Assembly (NCBI RefSeq): GCF_965638725.1
Contig: NC_134953.1
Coordinates: 35,082,854-35,146,853, forward strand
Direction: 5' to 3'
DNA from: Aptenodytes patagonicus
Lineage: Eukaryota > Chordata > Aves > Sphenisciformes > Spheniscidae
DNA length: 64,000 bases
A program made the translations under genes and the position numbers. The notes below the pieces were generated by a model. That model did no database searches and had not been told where the DNA came from. It worked only from the letters and a program-made list of their open reading frames with translations. The stretch's first letter is position 1. Every line of letters starts with the position of its first letter. Of the stretch, positions 1 through 9,360 are shown one piece after another.

Positions 1-1172
1 TAGATTGTATTGAAGAATGGTGAGCTCAAATAAGCAGCACCTCTCCCTAAATAACTCAGGACTCTGTCCATCCTGCTGCTGATCCACTGAAGCAGTTATC
101 CTCTTGTACTCATATCTTACTTTAATTGGATATTGCCTGAGAAATGGCAGAATTATCTTTTTGTTTTAAAAACAAGTTTCTCTGACAACCTGGGATTTAT
201 GTGTTTCTTTTTCTAGTACATAATCATGCCCTGAATTTTTCTCTGAAGATATATGATATGTAAAACAGAAGAACATTACCTAAAGGGAATACTGTTCCCT
301 GGATAGAGTATCTGTGATGAATGTTATAAAGGAGCCAGGAGAGGATGATTAATTACTATGTTAATGCACCTACGTACAATAATGCATGACTTGCTATTAA
401 GAGCTATGTAGCACTAATGTACTGTTGCTTTCACAAATTATCCATTTGTTAGTAAGAGGGTCAAACCCAAATATGGTGTGCAAGATCTCCATACGTGCCC
501 ATGTTTTTTTGATCCTTGTCCTGCAGGGCAAGAATTTAAGCAATTTGTTGTTGTGGGGGCTGGCAGCCAGGGGAGCTGTATGTCCGTCTGATGTTGTTGT
601 AACAAGCAAGGCTCCGCTAGGAATTTCCATCTGCTTTTCCTCCTGAATTTGCCTACGTATAATTACCGTGCTTGGTGATGCTTAACTAAAGGTGAATGGA
701 AACATGTTTGCAATTGAACCTTTTCATAGGATCTCTATCGTAGGAGGATGTGTGAATGGGCTTGGAGTTTACAAAAACTTTGAATTTCAAAAGAAGGCTT
801 CTGAAAAATCATTCGTTTTCTTGAATTCATAAACTTCATCTACTGCTGAAATGCAAAGCCCTCTGCAAACAAGTAACAAAATCATACTGAATCACCTTGG
901 TTATTAAAACTGGAGGATTCAGTGGAGTATTTTGGAGCCTTCTTGCAGCTGCTGTCTTTGTTCCAATTGCAGGTGGCCTACACCTTCAATGCCCGGTAAA
1001 GCTTCACGTGCAGCTGTGACCTTCTTTCCCCTTCTGATGTGGACTTGGGTGATGCAGGTGAGTCTAGTCCCTCCCCAAAAGCTGTGATCTAGTGATGAAG
1101 AGGAAAGTATTTCTAGGAAGGCAGCAGTGTAGTTTATTGTGCAGGGAGCAGCTTGGAACTGCTATATTCATG
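1..1172. other. Upstream intergenic DNA, nothing recognised
   Basis: This AT-rich stretch lies left of the first CR1 copy. Open frames here (for example 397-630 minus and 425-646 plus) are short, overlap each other on opposite strands and lack splice or family support. I see no repeat, RNA gene or exon that I can defend. Confidence 0.5.
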
Positions 1173-2132
1173 GTATTGGGACCGGCACTGTTTAACATCT
1201 TTGTCGGTGACATAGACAGCAGGATTGAGCACGCCCTCAACAAGTTTGCCGACGACACCAAGCTGTGTGGTGTGGCTGACATGCTGGAGGGAAGGGATGC
1301 CATCCAGAGGGACCTCGACGGACTTGAGGTTCGCACGGGCCTACCTCTCATGAAGTTCAACAAGGCCAAGTGCAAGGTCCTGCACATGGCTCGGGGCAAT
1401 CCCAAGCACAAATACAGGCTGGGCGGAGAATGGATTGAGAGCAGCCCTGAGGAGAAGGACTTGGGGGTGTTGGTTGATGAGAAGCTCAACATGACCCGGC
1501 AATGTGTGCTTGCAGCCCAGAAAGCCAACCGCATCCTGGGCTGCATCAAAAGAAGCGTGACCAGCAGGCCGAGGGAAGTGATTCTCCCCCTCTACTCTGC
1601 TCTCATGAGACCCCACCTGGAGTACTGCGTCCAGCTCTGGGGCCCCCAGCGTAAGAAGGACACGGACCTGTTGGAGCGAGTCCAGAGGAGGGCCACGAAG
1701 ATGATCAGAGGGCTGGAGCAGCTCTCCTATGAAGACAGGCTGAGAGAGTTGGGGTTGTTCAGCCTGGAGAAGTGAAGGCTCCAGGGAGAACTTAGAGCAG
1801 CCTTCCAGTACCTGAAGGGGGCCTACAAGAAAGCTGGAGAGGGACTTTTTACAAGGGCATGCAGTGATAGGGCTAATGGCTTTACACCAAAAGAGGGTAT
1901 GTTTAGATTAGATATAAGGAAGAAATTCTTCACTATGAGGATGGTGAGGCACTGGAACAGATTGCCCAGAGAAGCTTTAGATGCCCCATCCCTGGAAGCA
2001 TTCAAGGCCAGGTTGGATGGGGCTTTGAGCAACCTGGTCTAGTAGAAGGTGTCCCTGCCGATGGCAGGTGGGTTGGAACTAGATGATCTTTAAGGTCCCT
2101 TCCAACCCAAACCATTCTATGATTCTATGATG
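1173..2132 (+). mobile_element. CR1 LINE, 5'-truncated, RT C-terminal part plus 3' end
   Basis: The copy enters the CR1 reverse transcriptase at the motif VLGPALFNIF and runs through KFADDTKL, where the catalytic Asp pair (the CR1 form of YADD) is intact. The typical CR1 blocks [31 protein letters not shown] and YCVQLWGPQ follow. A single TGA at 1773-1775 interrupts the frame after FSLEK. The same frame then continues to the normal TAG at 2040-2042, through the conserved C-terminal [21 protein letters not shown] block. The 3' terminus carries the diagnostic ATTCTATG-ATTCTATGA tail at 2114-2130. Upstream RT domains, endonuclease and ORF1 are missing, so the copy is dead on arrival. Its 3' 320 bp are nearly identical to the minus-strand copy at 9362-9680. 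Confidence 0.93.
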
Positions 2133-4135
2133 TTTCCCCACATCATTAGCAAAATGAAAACCTGAGGACCTGATGAAAATTCAGGAAAGCAACCAGCTCT
2201 TTGCCCAGCCCCTGCCAGGGCTGACTGTACGTGGGCCACGTGGTTGTCTTTAACAGGCTAGAGGTGGCTAGGCACCATGAGCTGAAGAGCTTTAATCAAA
2301 GACAGAAAGGAGGAAAGTGTTCCCTCCAAGATACTCATGTGCTGAGTGATACTGGCCTTTGCAAAACAACCTCAGAAACCTGAACTCGGGTTGCTTCTCA
2401 AATAAGTAGAAGAGCACTTATTGTGTAACACTGTGTAAGGCCAGATTTTCAAATATGGTCTGTTTAAATTACACATGCTGGAACCGACACTTTCAGGGAA
2501 CCTTTGCATCTAACGCAGCTACATCAGTGGAGAAGAAGGAGCTCTGTAGCAGGAGCTGTTCTTCTCCTTTGACCTGGAGTGTCTGTGACCATTAGCAATC
2601 ATAGAGAATCTACCGTGGTTACCTGTAGTAGGAAAGCACTAGATCAGAGTTTTAAGATCACTAGTTCTGTGTTGCACTTTGTCCTGCATTTGAAGGAAAT
2701 TAAAAAGCTGCCTTAAATACATGTGCATACAAATGTGGGTTTTGTAAACAGGAAGGATCCACATGTAATTAGAAGGAATGGCTTAACGCTACTGTTTAAT
2801 CTTTTTTGTTGGTATCTTTTTTCTATGTAACCTTTGTGACACTGACTATCTAAAAATTTACACTGAAAAGCAGGAAGTTCGCTACTGGAAATGTGGGCTG
2901 AACTTCAATCAACCTGCTCAGTGCAGGTTTTGTGTAAGAAAGAATACAGTCCTTTAATATTGAGTAAGAGAAATGGAATTAGCTCCTTCTAAGGGCTTTG
3001 AGCCGCCATGTCTTTCACATTGAAAACATTCACAGAAGTCAGTGGGCATTTTCAGTACCAGAGGAATGCAGGGTTAAGTCCAAAATCTACCTGTTACTGA
3101 CTAGATAACATCAGAATGAATGTATATGATGTTATATTGCATCCAAATATCACATTTAATTCTGCAGTTTTTACACCTTACTGCATGCGGTGCTTGCAGC
3201 TCTGAATAATGTTCTTATTTGGTTAGATTTATATACACAGTAAAAGGGGAAGTAACTGCAGCTGTACTGCTGTCAGCTACAGAGCATGGCACAAATTGTA
3301 GGAATTCACAGTGTGGGCTCTACACAGAACTAAGCAATTCTTTAAAATACTATGAATAATTCTACAAAACACTGCAGGATCCAGCTCTCTGAACCTCATT
3401 CAAACAGATTTCTGACTCCTTTTGGAAACGCGATTGGTGTACGTTTGTCAGTGAGGGTCAGGGTGTTTGAGCAGGAAGAGGAGTTGCATACATGTTGAAT
3501 CCCAGACTATAAATCGGAATCTTAGTGGGTAATGGGCACGTTCTCGTCTCTTGTGACCCAGCTATGACACAGGTATTTTACTTAGTGGTTTGCACACTTT
3601 AAGAAACTGACGATGACAACCTTCAGAAAGTGGCAAACTGCTCAGAAACAGTAGCAGACCTTGAAACAGCTGCAGAAATCCCAGGAGGTCCTTGCTTTAT
3701 GTGGGGCACTGCAAAGAAATTGTTTTGTCATACCAGCTCCCTCAGCACAATGATAAACTTTACAAAATAAGTTAGCTTTTTCTTTGTTCTCATTACTGTT
3801 CACTCACCAAATGCTTGCATTTTACTTGATCTTGCAGGTAAGTGCTATTACTCTGAATTGTTGCTGCTGCTGTGAGTCTGCATGCAACACAAATCTGACA
3901 GAGAAAATGTTTCAGCATAGCTTAGTTTATTAGTCTTCCAAGTTTAAAAAAAAAAATGAAAAAAGAATAGGACAAAGAGGAAAAACAAGAAATACTGATG
4001 TATATTGTAATGAAAATGCAGTTCAGTCTCTAAGTCTTCTTCCACTTACTATAGTTTGTAAATTATTCCTAAATTGTACATAAAATATGAATATTTAAGT
4101 CCAACTCCTTAGCTGGAGTAACTCTCTATCCCTCC
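2133..4135. other. Intergenic DNA, nothing recognised
   Basis: About 2 kb of AT-rich sequence without a coding frame of note, a splice-supported exon or a repeat that I recognise. There is a short A run near 3946-3956. Confidence 0.5.
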
Positions 4136-4620
4136 ATTGCTCCCAACAGGCGTGCCGATTTGCGCCTGCTGACATTTGAGCTATCATAATTGGTGTTGGC
4201 ATTCTTGGACTGTATTTAGGTTTAGCTATTTAGTTCGAACATGGTTTTCAAGAAGCTGAAAACGCTGGGATGTTGTTAGGGCAACTGCAGGGATAACTGC
4301 ATGATGCTATCTTTGTAATTGTTATTCAAACAATGCTTACAGTAGTTACTGGCACTATTTGGATTAGGAAAATGGTGAGATCTAAATTAAAACGGGCTTG
4401 GAAACATTGCTTCATGGTGCGTGATGTTCTTATGCCATTGCCTCTTAAAGTCTCTCTACACAGGCCTTGAGGCAGCGGTCGTCACTGGATCGGGAAGGCA
4501 GATGTGGGCATTGGCCCTGAGGCGGCACAGCCCCTGGTGCACCAGAGTGCCTCAGACCTCCTCTGCCGCCTTCTCGCCGGGACTGGTCTTCTCACAGAAT
4601 CCATGGAACTGTTTTTAAGT
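4136..4620 (+). other. Decayed coding-like patch of unknown origin
   Basis: Reading one plus frame from about 4150 gives protein-like stretches, including a hydrophobic run with IIIGVGILGLYLGLAI and, further on, VIVIQTMLTVVTGTIWI followed by a basic segment. In-frame stops break it at several places. The hydrophobic-basic pattern would suit a fragment of a membrane protein or a transposon/retroelement remnant, but I do not recognise a family. It could also be chance. Confidence 0.2.
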
Positions 4621-5039
4621 ACGCCATGTCCTTACGCTCCTGTGCCCTCCTTACAAACACCACTCGTGGTGTCTGCTGTGTGAACTGTGCAGTTCACTGA
4701 TGCCGGTGTGACAGCAGCTGGCTGGACACGCTGCAAAGAACCGAGAGGATTGGGTAGAGCCATTAGGCAGACGGATCCCTCCTCATGCAGGCTCCTTTCT
4801 GAGTGGCACCCCACCAGGCACCTGAGGGGACCCGTAAGCTGCATCCTGGGCAGGGGCTGTGAAGGCAGCTCACCTTGGCCCTGCCTGCCCCAAGCCCCAC
4901 GGACAATGCTGGGCTACTCAAGGCATCCGCCACAGAGGCCCGCCACCCTCCTGCTCCCGAGCCACCGCTGCTGTGACAGCGCTGCACGTGGGCATCCTGC
5001 AGAAGGGAAAGGCCATCTGCAGGCCCCCATGAGCGAGCA
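4621..5039. other. GC-rising upstream flank of the promoter
   Basis: GC content climbs steadily toward the CpG island. Open frames on both strands (for example 4687-5043 plus) are what GC-rich DNA gives and show no recognisable domain. No exon is supported here. A non-coding 5' exon cannot be excluded. Confidence 0.35.
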
Positions 5040-5062
5040 CTGAGGTGAGTCCGCCGGGCAGC

Positions 5063-5071
5063 CAAGATGGC
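5063..5071 (+). promoter_or_regulatory. YY1-like motif CAAGATGGC
   Basis: CAAGATGGC matches the YY1 core (AAnATGGC). A second YY1-type match, ACATGGCGGC at 5166-5175, overlaps the proposed start codon itself, a common arrangement in CpG-island genes. Motif matches only. Confidence 0.45.
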
Positions 5072-5120
5072 TCCTGGCCAAAGTGATGGCAGGCTACCGG
5101 GGGAAGGAGCCCGGCCCCGG

Positions 5121-5130
5121 CCCCGCCCCG
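5121..5130 (+). promoter_or_regulatory. GC box (Sp1/KLF type)
   Basis: CCCCGCCCCG is a consensus GC box (GGGGCGGGG on the minus strand). It shares its last base with the X-box that follows, so SP/KLF and RFX factors would sit side by side. Confidence 0.55.
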
Positions 5131-5143
5131 TTCCCTGGGCGAC
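5130..5143 (+). promoter_or_regulatory. RFX X-box motif
   Basis: GTTCCC-TG-GGCGAC fits the X-box consensus RYYNYY-N(1-3)-RRNRAC at every constrained base. It ends 23 nt before the proposed ATG at 5167. RFX2/RFX3 X-boxes close to the start site are a hallmark of ciliary gene promoters, so the site agrees with the independent identification of the product as a ciliary protein. The nearness to the ATG implies a very short 5'UTR, or initiation upstream with the motif inside the leader. Confidence 0.7.
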
Positions 5144-5166
5144 GGCGACGCAGAGCCGCGGGCAAC

Positions 5167-5184
5167 ATGGCGGCGCCGGGGCAG
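5167..5184 (+). CDS. CABCOCO1: CABCOCO1-like exon 1 (coding part, residues 1-6)
   Basis: The coding part reads MAAPGQ and ends at the donor CAG|GTACTC, leaving phase 0. The ATG has a strong Kozak context (A at -3, G at +4) and lies in the CpG island just downstream of the X-box. An in-frame ATG at 5086, also in good context, would add 27 residues rich in Pro, Gly and Arg, including five consecutive Arg. I prefer 5167 because the longer version would place the GC box and X-box inside coding sequence. This is the least certain exon: its link to exon 2 rests on phase and on the CpG island only. Confidence 0.55.
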
Positions 5185-7000
5185 GTACTCCCCTCTGCGG
5201 CGGTTGTGCCGCGGCGCGCCCGGAATTCTGCTCGCCCCCCCCCCCTCCCGTGCGTTTTACCGCCGTTGGCTTATCCCGCGGGACCGGGGGCGGTGTGAGG
5301 GCCGGTGGCGCTGGTGCTGCCGCTGCCGAGGCGGCGTGCTGCAGGGGCAGGGCTGGGGCAGCGGTAGCGGTGCCCGCGCCCTCCCCGCGGCGGTGCCTCG
5401 TCGTTTTCGCCCCCGCTCTTGTTTTTTTTAATAATTTATTTTAAATGTTTTCGCTAAGCTTGAGAGAAGGTAAAAAGGGTGGGGTGTTAAAAATGCAGCG
5501 TGGATATACATATCTGTGTAACCTTCGGCCCCAAGAGGGTATAAGGGAGAGACACCCGCCCGCCCCGGCGGGGCAATTCTTCCGCCAGAAACCCGCGGGG
5601 GCCTCGGCTGGCACAGGCCCGGCCGGGGTCTGTCCCGCGCCTCGCCTCGCCTCGCCCGCCTCGCTTCAGAACCGCGGCTGGTGAGCTCCTCACCTGCCTT
5701 CCGCACCTCCCACCGCGCTCGCCAGTTCTCAGTCGGTTACAGATTCTCGGTTTTAAGTGTATGGCTGTTTCTTGGCTTATTTGTGGTGGTAGGAATCTCC
5801 TAACTTCTGATTGCTGAGGGAAAGGCGTACAGTTTCCTTTCAAAGAGCACCGAGGGTGTGGAAGCAAGCTCAGACCTTGCTTCCAGCAACGTCATGATTG
5901 TATTTCTCACCTTTCATTGCTTTAGGTAGCCAGAGTGCTCCACAGGATTTCGCAAATCCATGTCATTCTCTTTAATATTTGCTTTTCTTCTTTGTCTTTG
6001 GCCTCCTCCATTTTTTGGGTGTTTTTTGTTTTGTTTTGTTTTTTGCATTGCAATTTTTGACTTGGTTGACAGAGGTGTGATTTCTGATAGTCAGGCAACT
6101 CATCTTGCGCTGCATGTCAGGAGAAATATAAGAATACAAGTTATTCCTCCCAAGAATGTATGAGGTGTTGTGTCAGCTCAGAATTTCTCCCTCAAGCCTG
6201 TCTATATAGTTGTAGCTACTACGAGATAATTTTCTTCTGGTTGAACTGCTTTGTTGTCTTAGATGGCCGAAAAGTTACTGTGACTGTTATGGAAGTGATT
6301 AACTGCTTTTAGCCAGTGTAATGGTTGCATCTGTTGGCACAAAGCTACCCTAGCTATTGTCGGTACAAAAGCTTAACGTTTAGGTTTCCTTAAATAAATA
6401 AATCCTCTTCCATGTGAAATGTATTATTACGTATTCTAAATGCTTTATGAAAAATATATGCATCTTTCACAGTATTCTCTGTTAGTGTTCTCTGTAAATA
6501 TTTTGGCAGTTGGAACAGTGTAACACTGGGGTAATGCAGTCAGATCATAGTAAAAGGATACAAGGTGTACTGTATGGGAAACGACAGGCTGTCAAAAATA
6601 TATTATACATCCACTTGAAATGTACCACTGAAATTTTTTGTCATTTTTACTTCATGGCTTTATAAAAGGAATCTTTAGAGGAATTCAGTGAACATTTTTT
6701 TTTTTCCCCCCATGTATTTTCTGTTCCTTATGTATTGAACTTTGTTCTGCACATGATAGCTTACCTTTGTGATATTTCCTACTATCCTTTATGATTTTTT
6801 TTTTATTGTAAACTGTGGAATTATGCATTTTTATAAATTAAATTATATAGTCTCCGATTTGGCTGAAGCTAGCTTTGCATGGTCTATACCTAAGCTGTAG
6901 GGAACACTCTATTCTGCCACTGTTTTTGTTATATTTTTTCTTAGATCTTGAGACGGTTCCTTTTGATTTAAATTGAATATTTTTATAATTGTTCAGACTT

Positions 7001-7245
7001 TTCATAGAATCATTGAGGTTGGAAAAGACCTCTAAGATCATCGAGTCCAACCGTCAACCCAACACCACCATGCCCACTAAACCATGTCCCTAAGTGCCTC
7101 ATCTACACGTCTTTTAAATACCTCCAGGGATGGGGACTCCACCACTTCCCTGGGCAGCCTGTTCCAATGTTTCACCACTCTTTCAGTAAAGAAATTTTTC
7201 CTTACTTCCAATCTAAACCTCCCCTGCCGCAACTTGAAGCCATTT
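7001..7245 (-). mobile_element. CR1 LINE 3'-end fragment
   Basis: On the plus strand it begins with the inverted tail TCATAGAATCATTGAGG, followed by the conserved CR1 3' blocks (GGTTGGAAAAGACCTCTAAG, then TCGAGTCCAACC). It ends in the inverted C-terminal coding block around 7120-7240 (CTCCAGGGATGGGGACTCC, TCCTTACTTCCAATCTAAAC). Only the last 240 bp or so of the element are present, a typical 5'-truncated CR1. It belongs to a different subfamily from the copies at 1.2-2.1 and 9.4 kb. Confidence 0.9.
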
Positions 7246-7882
7246 TAATTACTTTCAATAGAAAGTATATTAGAAAATCTGAATCCTGATCTTAGAAAGT
7301 CTTGCAGCTGCTTTATTTTTAACAACGGTTTTTACAATAAGTAGTCTGCAGCTGTGAAAACATCAGTAAAGTTTAATGTCATAATACATTTGGTCATCCA
7401 TAAATCTTGACGTTTGGACTGTATGAAATTTTTGAAACATATTTTGTTATTAAAAGGACACTATCAGCATCTGTTGTTTATAATGGTCCTCTCTCGTTCC
7501 ATATAGGCTTTATCTGTTGCATTTGACACATCTGCATATTTCTCTTTTGAATGTAGCTGAAATTAGTGTTACTATTTTTATTTCCTTATTTGTTTGACAA
7601 CAAAAGAAATACCATGACTAAAAATAGCAACTATTGATTTTAACTTCCCACTGTGGGAGCGGACAAGTGACGCTTTTTTAAAACAAACAGGAACAGTGAA
7701 TGCATTTCTGTTTCTGCCTTAACTATTTATGTAGACAGCTTCAAGATTTTCTGCTTCTGCTGAAGTATTTGACAGCTTGATAACAAAATGCGTATAATAC
7801 AAATAACAGCCTGTGTTGCTGGTGCGTGGGGTTTTTTTTCATTCCCATTTTGATTAAAGTTGTAACTGATATGCAACACTTT

Positions 7883-8015
7883 CAGGGTACATCTGTACTG
7901 CTGTCAGCAGTATCGCTCAGACAGAGGTAGCTGAGCTAGCTTTAAATGAACTGGCTCAGGTACTGGAAACTATCTAGCTGTGGCAGCAGAGTTTAGTCCA
8001 GTCTAATTTCCCCGA
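7883..8015. mobile_element. Possible ancient non-autonomous DNA transposon relic
   Basis: CAGGGTACATCTGTACTGC opens like a widespread reptile/bird hAT-type terminus (CAGGGTACATCTACACTGC, from memory). It is followed by AGCTGAGCTAGCTTTAAATG and related GAGCTAGCT/CTAGCTGTGG blocks that I associate with the same old family. The opposite terminus is not clear and no 8-bp target duplication is visible, so the right boundary is a guess. Confidence 0.35.
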
Positions 8016-9360
8016 TGGAGTGAGGACAGAAGCATCTCAGGTTCCTTACAGTAATTCAGGTATTTGCTATAATTTAAGAGAGCTGGTAAGCTATTCCTTT
8101 GTGAGTGTATTTTTGAAAGTCATGATTTTGCAAAGCAGGGTGCTGTATTGTCAAACAAATGCAAATAAGTAACATCTTCAGTCACTGTAGAGGGCTCATC
8201 CCAAAGGACCACCTTATTTTCCTTCAGGAATACTGGTGCTGATTTCCATTGTTGTGTTTCAAGGTTTTGCCACTCTGGAAAGGCCCTCACCAAAACTGCA
8301 GATAGTGGGACATTTTTTCTAGCCAGGGATGACTCACTTGGGGTTTGGGTTTTTGAGAGAGTGTTCTTCCCTACCCCCCCCAACCCCAGAGGTTTTTTGT
8401 GACTTGCTATTTAACTGTATCACTCTTCTGCTAATATTTTCTGCTTCGTGGTGGTTTGTGAACATTGGCTGAGAGACTCAAGGAAGATCTGATTCTTTTG
8501 TTTTAGAATATCTGATTTGGTATTTTGATTTGATGCTGTTGACAAGGGGTGCCCAAAGCATTTGGAGTAATGTATTGAACAGCCAGAAACATACTATACA
8601 TTCAGAACAGCTAAAAATTCTTTGAAGGAAAATAAACCAGCAACAAGTAATTCTCTAATAGTAGTCTGTATTTCAATAGGGTTAAGTCTACTGCTGGGAG
8701 TATTGGGAGGATTGGTTTGGGGTTTTTTCCCCAACACATGAGGATAGTGTTACCACAATTAACTCACCTGGAATTACCTCAGGATGGTAAATTCTTTGAC
8801 ATCAGTCAACACATATATAAAATAACTTCTCTTTGAATTTTCAGTGGTGGTTAAAGACAGCAACCAAAAGACAAAACAGTATTCAATCAAAATAATTATA
8901 ATCTTTTAATTGTGTTTGTGGTTCTGCCCAAACAGAAAGTTACCACAAATGTGGGATTGTTCAAATGATTCATGGACTTTCACTGCTTTTTTAAATTACA
9001 GAAACATTGATAATTTTAAAAATTTCCTAAATTATGTACTTTCTCTCCCGTAGTTCTGCATTGGTCATTTGGAGCACTATTTCTTATTATCTGATACCTG
9101 TGCTTGTAGTGGACAGTGGTGCCACAAATCCATCCTTATGGGCAGTAACAAAGATAGTAATACACTGGTGAAGGGTGTTCCTGTTGGGAATATCGTTACA
9201 GATGCTAGGTGATGAAATGGGAAGCGTTCACCTTGCCATGTAAACTGTCAGATTCTGATGTGCAGAGTACAGAGCCGTATCTGCAATACTGAGTTACAAC
9301 AGCTTGAATATCTCTTAAATTTAAACTGCAAACTTTAGTTGGTTAAAGAATATGTTTCTA

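Larger units (their letters stand above)
5040..5690. promoter_or_regulatory. CpG-island promoter of the CABCOCO1-like gene
   Basis: This is the densest CpG block in the window, sharply set off from AT-rich flanks. It has many CG dinucleotides from about 5050 to 5420, a poly-C run near 5236-5247, and a second GC-rich part around 5555-5680. The gene's start codon at 5167 sits inside it. There is no obvious TATA box, as is usual for CpG-island promoters. GC-box, X-box and YY1-like motifs lie in the 105 nt before the ATG. Such islands often fire in both directions, and open frames on the minus strand (5428-5706) are available, but I see no evidence of a divergent gene. Confidence 0.85.

Noticed and set aside
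1064..1616. Minus-strand open frames of 91-161 codons
   Set aside because: They are antisense shadows of the plus-strand CR1 reverse transcriptase.
4687..5444. Several overlapping open frames on both strands in and before the CpG island
   Set aside because: GC-rich DNA lacks stop codons. The frames overlap one another, and only the one containing the ATG at 5167 joins in phase to a supported exon.
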